NCBI RefSeq assembly: GCF_023715465.1
Contig: NZ_JAMBOE010000005.1
Span: 62,001-126,000, forward strand
DNA: 64,000 bases
Direction: 5' to 3'
Source: Paenibacillus macerans
Lineage (GTDB): Bacteria; Bacillota; Bacilli; Paenibacillales; Paenibacillaceae
A program made the translations under genes and the position numbers. This document shows positions 17,567 to 27,689 of this stretch, in pieces. Below the pieces are notes generated by a model. It ran no database searches. It worked only from the letters and a program-made list of their open reading frames with translations, and was not told where the DNA came from. Positions within the stretch are counted from its first letter, which is position 1. Every line of letters starts with the position of its first letter.

Positions 17567-18301
17567 ATGCCCAGTTTATTTTTTGCGGAAGGCAAAAAAG
17601 TCAGATGGCCGTTGATTTTGTTGTTGATTCTAATGGACATAACGGCAAGCTTTGCGCTGGCCGCGGAACATGTCGCGAATTTGACCGATTACTTTGCCCC
17701 CGATTGGACTACCCTTTATTTTCAGGCGGTTTCTTTTCACGGGATGTTTGTTCTTCCGCTGTTCGCCGGCATATTTGCGGCATTCCTCTGTTTTTATGAA
17801 CATAAAAACGGGGCGTGGAAGCAACTGCTCACCCTGCCGTTTCCGCGCTGGAAAATCTATTTGTCCAAGTTTTTGATGCTGACTGTTCTTTTGGCGATCG
17901 CACAGCTTGCCTTTCTGGCCGGGTACCTGGCGACCGGAAAGCTCATACATGTGGAGGGCGTTATTCCCTGGAAAACGGTGCTGCCCGGCGTGATCGGCGG
18001 ATGGTTGGCCACTTTTCCCCTGGCCATGCTGCAAATTTACCTGTCGATCCGTTTCAAATCTTTCGGCATCGCCCTGTTGTTCAGCATCTCGGCGGTTATT
18101 CCGAATATCGTCATTACAGGGCTCGAAGGATTTATCGGGGCATGGTTCCCCTTTGCCCCGCCGTATTACGCCATGTTTCCGCAGGGACTGGCCCTTTCCC
18201 CGAGGCTCGAGCCCGTTTCGTTTGTCCTGATTCTCGCCTTCACTTTTCTCGTCTATCTTGCGGCCGGGCTGCGGCATTTTGTGCGCAAGGATTGGATTTG
18301 A
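17567..18301 (+). CDS. ABC-2 type permease (LanG/MutG-like)
   Basis: A 244-aa membrane protein with six predicted TM helices. The first cytoplasmic motif is LFFAEGKKVRW and the loop YEHKNGAWKQLLTLPFPRWK matches the equivalent region of the upstream permease, so the two are distant paralogues. The ATG at 17567 lies about 9 nt from AGGAGG; an ATG two codons earlier is too close. It is the last gene of the operon. Confidence 0.82.
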   Translation: MPSLFFAEGKKVRWPLILLLILMDITASFALAAEHVANLTDYFAPDWTTLYFQAVSFHGMFVLPLFAGIFAAFLCFYEHKNGAWKQLLTLPFPRWKIYLSKFLMLTVLLAIAQLAFLAGYLATGKLIHVEGVIPWKTVLPGVIGGWLATFPLAMLQIYLSIRFKSFGIALLFSISAVIPNIVITGLEGFIGAWFPFAPPYYAMFPQGLALSPRLEPVSFVLILAFTFLVYLAAGLRHFVRKDWI

Positions 18302-18311
18302 ACAACGCATA

Positions 18312-18343
18312 ATACTAAAAAGAGGCCCGCATCTACGGGCCTC
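18312..18343 (-). terminator. Terminator downstream of tRNA-Arg
   Basis: On the minus strand GAGGCCCG-TAGATG-CGGGCCTC is followed by TTTTTAG. It lies 19 bp past the tRNA and may also stop rightward transcription from the ABC operon. Confidence 0.75.
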
Positions 18344-18361
18344 GAGCAATATCTAAGAAAA

Positions 18362-18435
<74 letters not shown>

Positions 18436-18517
18436 ACAAATAGGAATAAAAAAGGATGCGTTAATCATTATAGCGCATCCTGTATATTTTTTCAAAGTGG
18501 TTTTACAAAAAAATCCG

Positions 18518-18868
18518 TTATTGGGTAGGGAGCTCTTTAAGCTTCGCCGCAATCGCCTCGTTCGCCAGCAAATTTTCCAAGAACAATCTCCGCTGCTTAG
18601 CAGGCTCCGGCCAGCCGGCATCCCCGAAATGCTCTTCCGCCACTTCCGCATAAGCCTGATGCATGTTGTTGTCGTACCAGTCGATTTCCGCCTGGGCATC
18701 GCTTCGGATCATGCGAACGATTTCCCAGCCTTCGCCTTGCCCGGAACGGGCGATATAGACGAACAGATCGGGATCGCCCACCGCCCCCGGCCGCACCTGA
18801 ATAACGGCGCAGGGACGCCCCCGCTGCTCGTCCATCCGGGTGAATTCCGCGTCTTTGATGTAATACAT
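18518..18868 (-). CDS. Conserved hypothetical protein (116 aa)
   Basis: A 116-aa soluble, acidic protein with no signal or TM segment. Visible parts are an N-terminal beta-rich portion (CAVIQVRPGAVGDPDLFVYI) and a helical C-terminal half (EIDWYDNNMHQAYAEVAEEH). I do not recognise the family. A good AGGAGTG site lies ahead of the ATG. It follows the next small gene in the same direction with a 26-bp gap, so the two are likely one transcript. Confidence 0.7.
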   Translation of the reverse strand: MYYIKDAEFTRMDEQRGRPCAVIQVRPGAVGDPDLFVYIARSGQGEGWEIVRMIRSDAQAEIDWYDNNMHQAYAEVAEEHFGDAGWPEPAKQRRLFLENLLANEAIAAKLKELPTQ

Positions 18869-18894
18869 GCGCAGGTCACTCCTTTCCTAACGCT

Positions 18895-19224
18895 TCAAAC
18901 CGGCCAGAGCTTGCCCGGATACCCCGCCCGTTCCAACTGCTCCCTGGTCTCCGCCGTGCCCAGCCGGTAAATTTCCCGAAACAGGCCGTTCACAACGCTT
19001 TGATAGCTGCGGTTGACGTCGTCTTCCGGCGAATCCGGCCAAGGATGGGTGTATGCCAAAAAAGTGCTTTCTTCCTTCTCACCAAGCTGATCAAGCATAT
19101 GCTTTAACGTATCGGCCTCCTCCGAGGTGGCCTCGACCGACCATTCATAGGCCGCCGCGCCGGGATCGTCGAGCACCGAACGCCCCTGTACGGACACGTA
19201 ATACCGTTTCTTTTCCAATGCCAT
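18895..19224 (-). CDS. Conserved hypothetical protein (109 aa)
   Basis: A 109-aa soluble protein beginning MALEKKRYYVSVQG, with a mixed beta/alpha pattern and a central helical segment (EEADTLKHMLDQLGEKEES). No family recognised. The ATG is preceded by GGGGAGAT. It heads a probable two-gene unit with the 116-aa gene and is divergent from asnB. Confidence 0.72.
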   Translation of the reverse strand: MALEKKRYYVSVQGRSVLDDPGAAAYEWSVEATSEEADTLKHMLDQLGEKEESTFLAYTHPWPDSPEDDVNRSYQSVVNGLFREIYRLGTAETREQLERAGYPGKLWPV

Positions 19225-19367
19225 ATCTCCCCTTTCTGCTGCTTGTTAGTCGTAGTTTTCCATGATGGACAGACATTTTATGCCCATGTTCGGCATAATT
19301 TGTTAATACTTTTCACCCGGTCGGCAAGCGGGGGACGTAAAGCAATGCAGAGAGGAGATTTGCAAAA

Positions 19368-21212
19368 ATGTGCGGAATAACCGGCTTTATCGAATGGAAC
19401 CGGGATTTGACCAAAGAATCGGACCTTGTATTGTCCATGACATCCTGTCTGGAAAAACGAGGCCCCGATGCGCAGGGAACCTGGATTTCCGGCCCTTGTG
19501 CTTTTGGCCATCGGCGGCTAAGCGTCATGGATCCCGAAAACGGAGCCCAGCCGATGATCATCCATGAAGAAGACGTGGTGTTTACGATCGTATATAACGG
19601 GGAGCTTTATAATGCGCCGGAATTAAAAGCCGAGCTGCAGCGGAGAGGACGCAGGTTTCAAACGAACTGCGATACGGAAGTGCTGCTGCAATCGTATATC
19701 GAATGGGGGCCGGATTGCGTGTACCGGCTTAACGGCATTTTTGCCTTTGCCGTCTGGGACAGCGTCCGGCAGCATGTTTTTTTCGCGCGGGACCGCCTCG
19801 GCGTGAAGCCGCTGTTCTACAGCGAGGTGGACGGAACGTTGATTTTCGGCTCCGAGCCTAAAGCCATTTTGCGGCATCCCAAAGTCAAACCGGCCGTGGG
19901 GCCGGAAGGGCTTGCCGAAATTTTCGTCATCGGGCCGGCCCGGACCCCCGGCCATGGCGTCTACAAGGATCTCAAGGAGCTGCGCCCCGGCCATGTCATG
20001 ATTTACAGCCGGTCGGGGCTGCGGAAATACGCTTACTGGAAGCTGGAGGCGGAACCCCATACCGATGACGTGGAAACGACGGCCGCCACCATCCGCCGGC
20101 TGCTGCAGGATACGCTGGAGCGGCAGCTCATCTCCGACGTGCCGGTCTGCACACTGCTGTCGGGAGGCCTGGATTCCAGCGCGCTGACTGCGCTTGCCGT
20201 CGATTACTACAAACGGACCGGTCAGGGCCAAGTTCACACCTATTCGATCGATTACGTGGATAACGACAAGCATTTTAAAGCCCACAGCTACCAGCCGGAC
20301 GCGGATAACCCCTGGATCAAACGAATGGTCGAGGAACTGGGCACGGAGCATCATGCGATTACGTTCGACACCCCCGAGCTTGTCGCCGCCCTGCCCGACT
20401 CGACCGTCGCCCGCGACATGCCGGGCATGACCGATATCGACGCGTCGCTGCTGCTGTTTTGCCGGGAGATCAAAAAAGGCGCCACGGTGGCCATTTCCGG
20501 CGAAGCGGCGGATGAGGTGTTCGGCGGCTACCCCTGGTTCCACCGCGAGGAGCTGCTGAATTCCGGGACGTTCCCCTGGTCGGTGGCGACCGGGCTGCGC
20601 GCGGAGCTGCTGTCCCCGGAAATTCGCGAGTGGATCAAACCGGAGCAGTATATTGCGGACCGCTACAGCGAAGCCGTGGGTGAAGCGCCGAAGCTGGAGG
20701 GTGAATCCGGGGAACGGGCCCGCATGCGCATCATGTCCTATTTGAACATCACCCGCTTCATGCCGACGTTGCTCGATCGCAAGGACCGCATGAGCATGGC
20801 CGCCGGCCTGGAGGTTCGCGTCCCTTACTGCGACCACCGGCTCGTGCAATACGTCTGGAACATCCCCTGGGAGATCAAGACAACCGGAGGCCGCGAAAAA
20901 GGCATCCTGCGCAAAGCGCTCGAAGGCATCCTGCCGGAAGATGTACTGTACCGCAAAAAAAGCCCTTATCCCAAAACCCATAATCCGAACTATTTAACCG
21001 CCGTACGGAACGAGATGCTGTCCATTTTGGATAATCCGTCATCGCCGATCCTGCCGCTGATCGATGAGGATAAAATCCGCTCCATCGCCGCTTCCGAGGA
21101 ATCCTCCTCGAACCTGCCGTGGTTCGGCCAACTCATGTCCGGACCGCAGCTGTTCGCTTATTTGTCCCAGGTTAACCACTGGTTAAAAACTTACGGCATC
21201 GAGTTCCGCTAA
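19368..21212 (+). CDS. asnB: Asparagine synthase (glutamine-hydrolysing)
   Basis: A 614-aa class II glutamine amidotransferase plus synthetase. Cys2 (MCGITGF) is the glutaminase nucleophile. RGPDAQG, FGHRRLSV, YNGELYN and DTEVLLQ are the usual glutaminase-domain motifs (1-200). SGGLDSSAL near residue 266 is the ATP-pyrophosphatase loop, and SGEAADEVFGGY and LEVRVPYCDH belong to the synthetase domain. It makes Asn from Asp, ATP and Gln in the cytosol. The ATG follows GAGAGGAG. Several Bacillus paralogues exist and I cannot say which one this is. Confidence 0.93.
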   Translation: MCGITGFIEWNRDLTKESDLVLSMTSCLEKRGPDAQGTWISGPCAFGHRRLSVMDPENGAQPMIIHEEDVVFTIVYNGELYNAPELKAELQRRGRRFQTNCDTEVLLQSYIEWGPDCVYRLNGIFAFAVWDSVRQHVFFARDRLGVKPLFYSEVDGTLIFGSEPKAILRHPKVKPAVGPEGLAEIFVIGPARTPGHGVYKDLKELRPGHVMIYSRSGLRKYAYWKLEAEPHTDDVETTAATIRRLLQDTLERQLISDVPVCTLLSGGLDSSALTALAVDYYKRTGQGQVHTYSIDYVDNDKHFKAHSYQPDADNPWIKRMVEELGTEHHAITFDTPELVAALPDSTVARDMPGMTDIDASLLLFCREIKKGATVAISGEAADEVFGGYPWFHREELLNSGTFPWSVATGLRAELLSPEIREWIKPEQYIADRYSEAVGEAPKLEGESGERARMRIMSYLNITRFMPTLLDRKDRMSMAAGLEVRVPYCDHRLVQYVWNIPWEIKTTGGREKGILRKALEGILPEDVLYRKKSPYPKTHNPNYLTAVRNEMLSILDNPSSPILPLIDEDKIRSIAASEESSSNLPWFGQLMSGPQLFAYLSQVNHWLKTYGIEFR

Positions 21213-21545
21213 TGGAACCAAACGAAATGTAAAAGCTTCTACAGGCGCAGGCATCTTTCTTACAGATTCAACCGTCTTAGTTGCAAAACGTACAATTAGA
21301 TCCCAGCGAAAAAGCGGGTTCATATGGTTTAATTGCATTTCCTGCAACTACATCCAAGCGTTCCACACCAGTCCTTCAAATCGTGCGGATTTAAATGCCG
21401 GATTTGCAATTAAACGAGCGCTTGGTTTGATATCCGGATGAATAAATGTATCTTTTACAACTATCTCAAAAAAGAACGGGGTCACGAGGGCAATTTCCCC
21501 GTGACTCCCGTTCTTTCGTTTTGCGAGCCCCGGCGGCAGGTCAAG
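21213..21545. repeat. Intergenic region with an inverted TAGTTGCA repeat and a long terminator
   Basis: After asnB lie a unit beginning TAGTTGCAAAACGTACAATT (from 21279) and its inverted relative (21330-21350); the two share about 16 of 21 bases as inverted copies. A third partial (TTTGCAATTAAAC) follows near 21403. A strong terminator lies at 21468-21518. No gene is visible. Confidence 0.55.
21468..21518 (-). terminator. Terminator of the beta-1,2-glucan cluster
   Basis: On the minus strand AAAGAACGGGAGTCACGGGG pairs almost fully with CCTCGTGACCCCGTTCTTTT across a short loop and ends in T residues, 28 bp past the lacI-type gene. Confidence 0.85.
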
Positions 21546-22511
21546 TCATACTTTTCCCACGGATTCGCCTTTGATCAAAGTGACGTAAATCCGTTCGTGT
21601 TCAACCTGCTCACCCGCCAAAATTTTGATTAACTGCTCGGCGGCGAGCGCACCCCATTTCCGTTTGGAGTAATTGATCGTGGCCAGGCGCGGCTGCATAT
21701 AATTCGTCAGCTCGATATTGTCAAAGCCGATCAGATGAATATGCTCGCCGACCCGGTAGCCGGTCCCTTCCAAACGGTTCCAGAAGCCGATCGCCATTTC
21801 GTCGTTCAGGCAAAAAACCGCCGCCGGTCCAGAGTATTCCCGGATCACCTGCTCAGCGGCCCGCTCTCCGCCGCTTTTTTTGAAATCGCCGGCAATTTCG
21901 CTCCATTCCACGTCCCGGGCGCGGTCCGCCACCATTTTAACGGCCTTCATCCGCTGAATCGAGTCGTACGAGCCCTCCGGCCCGGTCACCACATATATCT
22001 TCCGGTGCCCTTGCTCCAGCAAATATTCGGCCGCCAACGCGGCGCCTGCCTTGTTGTCCAGCAGCACCTGGTTGATGTTGGGGTGGTCCAGCTCCCGGTC
22101 GAGCACGACGATTTTGTGATTGCGGTCCGCATACGCAAGCAACTCTTCGTCCATAAACGTCTGGTCCAAAATGACAGCCCCGTCGATCATCCGCTCCGGA
22201 AGCATCCGGTGAGCCCTATTGCCGCTGCATACGATCAGATCGTAACCCCGGTCGTTGCACACCTCTTTCATCCCGTCCAGCAGGTCGCCGTAAACATCCC
22301 CTTTGAAGTCCGTCAAAAACACGCCCAAAATTCCGGATTCCCGCTTCTTTAACGTTCTTGCCGCCGCATTTGGCACATAGTTCAGTTCCTTGGCAACCGC
22401 CAAAATTTTCGAGCGGGTTTCATCCGTCACCTTGCTGCTGCCGTTTAGGGCATATGATACCGTTGATATGGAAACCCCGGCTTTTTTAGCGATATCCTTA
22501 ATGCTCACCAA
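21546..22511 (-). CDS. LacI-family transcriptional regulator
   Basis: A 321-aa repressor. The N-terminal HTH SIKDIAKKAGVSISTVSYAL (residues 3-22) and hinge helix NAAARTLKK (about 50-58) are followed by a periplasmic-binding-like effector domain (60-320). It is downstream of the disrupted phosphorylase gene, as LacI genes commonly are in oligosaccharide clusters. Palindromes centred on CG near 29691 and 29906 are possible operators. The effector is probably a beta-1,2-gluco-oligosaccharide or a metabolite of it. Confidence 0.9.
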   Translation of the reverse strand: MVSIKDIAKKAGVSISTVSYALNGSSKVTDETRSKILAVAKELNYVPNAAARTLKKRESGILGVFLTDFKGDVYGDLLDGMKEVCNDRGYDLIVCSGNRAHRMLPERMIDGAVILDQTFMDEELLAYADRNHKIVVLDRELDHPNINQVLLDNKAGAALAAEYLLEQGHRKIYVVTGPEGSYDSIQRMKAVKMVADRARDVEWSEIAGDFKKSGGERAAEQVIREYSGPAAVFCLNDEMAIGFWNRLEGTGYRVGEHIHLIGFDNIELTNYMQPRLATINYSKRKWGALAAEQLIKILAGEQVEHERIYVTLIKGESVGKV

Positions 22512-22604
22512 TGCTCCTCGCTCCTTACGTTGTCACACCCTGCCTTGCTCTCACAGATTCGTAGATTCGTGCCATAAAATTCCGTTATCCTAACCTTAAA
22601 TAGT

Positions 22605-25600
22605 TTACATAAAAATCTCAACTATATTGTTATCGTCATCCCGCCGCATTTCCTGCTCAAAGGCCTCCCGCCTAATCCGCAGCCCGCCTTGACGGTACGA
22701 ATTAGGCACGGCTTCGGCGTTCACCTGTTTCCCGTTCACCGCGACGCGACGTTCCACGGCGTTCGCCAGATGGTAAATGAAAGTCACTTTCACATCGTCA
22801 TACCGGAAATCGAAATGCAGGCCGTTCAAGGACGCGGGCAGCACCGGATCCACCACCAGATCCCGCCCCTCCTGGCGGATGCCAAGCGCGTTCGAGATCA
22901 GCTGGTTTATATAGATCCCCGGTCCGCTGGAGTAAATTCTCCAGCCGCCCTTGACCGGTGCTTTGCCGCTGCGAAGCTCCCCGAAACGCGTCTCTGCCTC
23001 ATATCGTGTTTTGAATTTCCCGTCCGAGCTGCTGAAGTAGGCGTTGCTCTGGCGCAGCTCCGCGTTCGGAACGATATCGCGGATACCGACGGGGTTGATG
23101 ATATTCAGCCCGTTCCAAACATCGTCCGCGCGGCCGAGCTTCGCCATCGCCTCGATGTAGCGGATGTGGGCGTGTACATACTGCAGCCCCACCTCGCGGC
23201 CAAAGTTCGACGCCTGCTCCGCCCGCTTGAAATGCGTGCTCACGCCGCCGGCATACTGGGCCGGGCGGTCCATCAGCCGGACGCCGTCGGGAAAAAACAG
23301 CTTCTCCCGAATCAGCTCGTAATGCGCCTTTGCCTGTCCCGGATCAAGCAATTCCGCGATCATGCTGCGCGTCATCGGGAGCAGGCGATAGCGGATGCCC
23401 GTTTCCGTATCCTGCGGATGCAGCATCAGCTTCACCGCAGCGGGGTCTTCCATGTAAAGGAAGCCCGGGATGATGTCCGTGCCCAGCATGTATGTTTCGA
23501 AATCGCGTCTGATCCCCAGCGCCATCTCCCCAAGCTCCGCGGCAAGCGCGGGTTCGGCGGACCGCAGCACATCGGACAGCCGGGCCACCGTTTGATACGT
23601 CAGCGCGACCGTCCAACTGCTGACCATATACCGCTTAAGCTGGGCGTTCGCCGGCTGCAGCGTATCGTCCCAATCCCCGTCCCCGTAAGCGGACAAAAAC
23701 GTATCATGCAGAAAATGTCCACGAATATAGGCGATCTGCTTCCGGACATGCTCCAGGATCGGTGCTTCCTCTCCGCTAAAATGAAATCCGCGCTTCATGG
23801 TGTAAGGAACTTTTTCCGCCAGCAGTCCAAAATCGAGCGTAACCCGCAAATAATCACCCAACACCTTCAAAGGCCACACAACGATATCGCCGTGGCTTTC
23901 CTCCTGCTGAACCTTGAAGTACCGGTCGAACATAAACCACTGTGGCCAATTACCGTCGTCCTCGTACTGGTGGGAATAGACTGTTTTTAGGATGTCGCGG
24001 ACCTGCTCGAATTTTTGCATAGCCATAAAATATTCGGTCGGTCCCTGGCAGACGTCCCGGGTTCCCCAGGCCGCCCCGCCGTACTGCTCGAGCCCATGGG
24101 GCATCGAATAGTGAACAAGCATGTTATGCGTATACCACCAGGCGAGCGCGTTGAACTTGTACAGCCCGGCTCCTTCCGTTCCGTCCGCCGCAGCCAGCCG
24201 GAAGCCGTTCATGACGCCCCGCAGAAACTCGCGGTACTTGGCGATTTCCCGCTCTGCAGAACCGATCCGGACCGGTACGGCTCCTCCGTCCAGCAGCCCT
24301 TGTACCGTGAGGGTCCATTCGCTGCAGGGATCCAACTGCAAAACGACCAGCGAACCGTCCCCGGGAGCCACCCCCCGGGCCAGCACGGTTTCGTCGCGGG
24401 CGACGGCCTTGGTCCCGTCAATCCACATCCGGTACGCCAAATCCGGATAAGCCTCGGCCTGAAGCCCCTCCCCGGTGCCGCGGAACGTCATAACCCCGCC
24501 CTCTTCCGTCAGGCGAATCGGGGTTTCGTATTCGTTCACATGCATCGTCACCTGGTTTGTAACGAGGAATGGATACGCTCTGCCGCTTTCCGAACGGACA
24601 TGAAGCCGCACTTCGGGCGCGCCGGCAGCGGTATAGTTCGTGATGATCAGCACATCATCCAGCGTTTTGTAGTACCACCGTGCTTAGTTGAAGCCGATTT
24701 CGAATAGGGAAGGCATTGTCAGCAGCCTGTATTTTCCATTCATTTCCACGTAAATCCGCTGGCCCGCCGTCTTCGGCACGTTTAGGGCGCTCCGCGCATG
24801 GCTGATCATTTTATTGAAATTGGTGTTGCCGACCACAAGATGGGAATTGAAAATGCCGTACATGTAAGAAGTCGTCGCGATCACCGCGGCGCCCAGCTTT
24901 ACGTTGCCGCCGCTCATGAGAATATGCCCGTGCGGACGCTCCATCAGCAATTCCTTTTCCTTAAGAATGACGTGCTCATAGGCAGCGGTAAAAAACGACA
25001 GCAGCCGTTCTCCTTCCCATTCCTGCTGGCGTCTCCCCCGCTCGGGAAATCGTGCGTCCAGCTCTTCAGGCGTCATCGGAATGGTCCGCAGCGGCTCGCC
25101 GATCCGCTCGTTCGGGCAAACTTCGGGCAGCTCGCGAAGCGGCCTATTCGCTCCGTCAGCCGCCGCCCGATACGCTTCCCAGGCCTGGAGCGCTTCAGCC
25201 ATATACTTAACCCCGGTTACGGCTTCGGGATGATCCGGTTGAAACAGGCCGTAGAACACGAAGCGGGCTTCGCCGTCCAGACGAACCCGCGGCGACTGCA
25301 GCGCGGTGTACGCGAATTCGTATTGGTAAACTTCATTGGCCAGCGACGATTTGCCAAGGCGTTCCGGAACGTCCGTTTCCTTATAAGATAAGCCGAAAAA
25401 CTGGAAGCCGTCCGTGGAAAACCCGGCTGCCCGCGTCAATGAACCCTGCTGGATATAAGGAAACGCCCCGCCCTGCTGCGGCTGATTTTGCCGCGAGCAG
25501 ACCGTGTAGCCGTAAGTTTCGTCCTCGAACACAGCATGGTCGATATATTGGGACAGATACGCCTCGTTGCTGCGCACGGCGCCCGCGTCCGCGTTCCCGA

Positions 25601-25982
25601 TGTCCTGGCCGTAAACAACGTCGACCACCGCTCCGTTCCCGCGAATCTTCACGTCCCAAAACCATACCCGTGGAGCCGGCAAGGCGAACGTAACTTCGTA
25701 ATCCACACCTTCCGCCGCGCCTTGCCAAACGATGCGCCCCTGCCCCTGGCTGGCGCTGACCTTGCTGCCGGATCGAACACCAAGCAGCGGGTAGAAGCGG
25801 ATTCCCGCAGCATCGTGAAAACGCAGATACAAATTGTTTAAGGCCCCGTCGATCGGGTTGCTCAGCAGTTGATTGAGCATCGTGCCACCGCAAACCGCCT
25901 GATACAGATCGCCGCTCTCCCAGAAGACGAACCGCAAATCCCCGGCCCGAATCTCCAGCTTCGAGTTCGTGGTAGTTGTCAT
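22605..25982 (-). pseudogene. 1,2-beta-oligoglucan phosphorylase (GH94), interrupted by an in-frame TAA
   Basis: Two open frames in the same reading frame together give a 1125-residue GH94 protein close in length and sequence to Listeria innocua 1,2-beta-oligoglucan phosphorylase (SOGP). The first (24684-25982, 432 aa, ATG at 25982 with GGAGG upstream) ends ...SLFEIGFN. A TAA at 24684-24686 follows, and translation resumes without a frame change as ARWYYKTLDDVLIITNYT. The second half carries GAAWGTRDVCQGP and YGDGDWDDTLQPANAQLK, including the expected general-acid Asp. Without readthrough the product is inactive, since the catalytic domain follows the stop. A GTG at 24653 could restart the second half, but it has no good ribosome site. 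A sequencing error is possible. Confidence 0.8.
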
Positions 25983-26045
25983 GTATGATTCCTCCAGTCC
26001 TATTCCCAAAAATGCCCGCGGCATTTTATTTTCTCTCATGCTGGA

Positions 26046-27644
26046 TTACTTTAAATGGTTTAGTTCATCAAGCACCGGCTGGACGAGGGACAGTTTGCCG
26101 TCAACCCACTTTTTCCAGTTCGTCTCCAAATCCCCGTCCTGCAAAATCAAGTTGGCGTATTCCTTTTCGTATTCGAAGGTCGCCTGGTTTTTCGCTTTGG
26201 AGTCGTACATTTGCACGGTCCAATCGTATGAGGCCAGCTTGCCGTCTTCCGTCCCCAGCTTGGCTTTGTCCTGATAGTGCTTGACCGCCGTTTCACGATA
26301 TTCCTTTTTGATCGCCGGATTGATCACGCTAAAGTCATCCCCTAGCAGGTACAACCCTTCAAACCGGCTGGGGTATTTGTCTTCCAGCGTTGTCCCCTCC
26401 GGCAGCAGACTGGCGAGTTCGCCATCTTCGCCGTATTTCCAGTCCTTGCCTTCGAAGCCCATATTCAGCAGCAGCTGCCCTTCCTTGCTCGTGGAATAGT
26501 CCAGCAAATCCATAATGCGCTCAAATTTGGCCTCACTGATATCCGGTGAAAAAATCAAGGCCGACCAGAAGTTGACCTGCTCCAGGTTGCGGTATTTGCC
26601 GTCATCCCCCAGTACGATCGCCGTTTGTACGAGGTCATCGCTATTGACGCCGAGGTTCTTTGTCATCTGGGTGTCCATGTCCTGTCTGTAGGAAGCCAGG
26701 CCTCCCAGGCTAGTGATCGCCGCAACGCCTTTGACGCGGAAGTTGTCGCTGCCTTCGTTGTTTTTCCAGGTGTAAAACTCAGGGTCGAGCAAACCTTCCT
26801 GATACGCCTGCTGCAGCAGCTTGAGACCGGTGAGCGTCTCGGCATCGGCGGGACCCCAGTGGTATTTGCCGTCAGCGCCTTTATAGAAAGCCGATTCGAC
26901 CCGGGCATGCTCGCTGTTCGGCATCACGATGTTCGTCAGTGCATCGGCGGCATTGTAAGAAATCGGGACCAGCTTCGCGCCCAGTTTCCCCGGATCCTGC
27001 GCTTTGACCAGTCTGGCGAAATCCATCAGCTCGGCGGTGGTGTATACGTCTTTCACCGGGAAGCCGACGGCCTCGGCCCAGTCTTTACGCAGCGCGATTA
27101 CGCCGATTTGGTTGACCAGCGGATCAGCCGGCTTATTTTCGTAATAAACCGGTCTCGGCAAAATGTAGGTGCCACCGGTTTTCTCCTCCAGCTTCTCGCC
27201 AAGCCCGGTCAGCTCGTAGGCGGCCGCTACGTTCGGCCAGCGCTCCTTCCAGTCGTCCGGCAATTTGTACAGCAGCCCCTGGTCGATGTAGTTCAACGCA
27301 TCGCCGTTGTTGTAATTCCACGTCGCCACATCCGGCAGGTCGCCGGAGTTGATCCAGAGGCGGAGCTTTTCGTCCCAGGAGTCCCATTCCACATAGTTGT
27401 AGTCCCACTCAAGATTGAATTTGTCCATCCACAACTTGTGAAACTCATTGTCCAGCTGTCCATCCTTCAATTGGATTGTGCTGGCCACGGAAATGGTCAG
27501 TTTGTCTTTGTAATTTCCGTTTTCGTCCTTCGCATTCCCGCCCGCCGCTTCCTGCTGCTTCGAGCAGGCGCTCGCCGCCAGCATCGCCAGGCACATCAAG
27601 ATCGCCAGCACCGCTTTTACCTGCCGTTTTTTGTTTTTGCTCAT
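26046..27644 (-). CDS. Extracellular solute-binding lipoprotein, sugar (family 1)
   Basis: A 532-aa lipoprotein. The signal peptide ends in LAASAC with Cys27. The mature protein is a family 1 sugar-binding protein of the long LplA/YtcQ type, with WDSWDEKLRLWINSGDLPDV near residue 85. By position between two permeases and the SOGP gene, the ligand is probably a sophorooligosaccharide, as for the Listeria SO-BP. Leftward operon order is permease, permease, this gene, phosphorylase, lacI. Confidence 0.88.
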   Translation of the reverse strand: MSKNKKRQVKAVLAILMCLAMLAASACSKQQEAAGGNAKDENGNYKDKLTISVASTIQLKDGQLDNEFHKLWMDKFNLEWDYNYVEWDSWDEKLRLWINSGDLPDVATWNYNNGDALNYIDQGLLYKLPDDWKERWPNVAAAYELTGLGEKLEEKTGGTYILPRPVYYENKPADPLVNQIGVIALRKDWAEAVGFPVKDVYTTAELMDFARLVKAQDPGKLGAKLVPISYNAADALTNIVMPNSEHARVESAFYKGADGKYHWGPADAETLTGLKLLQQAYQEGLLDPEFYTWKNNEGSDNFRVKGVAAITSLGGLASYRQDMDTQMTKNLGVNSDDLVQTAIVLGDDGKYRNLEQVNFWSALIFSPDISEAKFERIMDLLDYSTSKEGQLLLNMGFEGKDWKYGEDGELASLLPEGTTLEDKYPSRFEGLYLLGDDFSVINPAIKKEYRETAVKHYQDKAKLGTEDGKLASYDWTVQMYDSKAKNQATFEYEKEYANLILQDGDLETNWKKWVDGKLSLVQPVLDELNHLK

Positions 27645-27689
27645 GTTTTACCCCCCGCTTTTTCAAATTTTCTAAAATGCATATGCAAA

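Noticed and set aside
15941-18301. Complete lantibiotic biosynthesis cluster
   Set aside because: Only LanFEG-like transport and a two-component system are present; no precursor peptide, dehydratase, cyclase or LanT gene is visible nearby.
19278-19298. Riboswitch or T-box leader ahead of asnB
   Set aside because: Only a 7-bp hairpin (TTATGCC/GGCATAA) is present. There is no T-box core sequence and no terminator/antiterminator pair.
19623-20981. A 452-codon open frame on the minus strand
   Set aside because: Fully antisense to asnB, whose motifs are complete.
22689-23990. A 433-codon open frame on the plus strand
   Set aside because: Antisense to the second half of the GH94 gene; His/Arg/Gln-rich composition typical of antisense frames.
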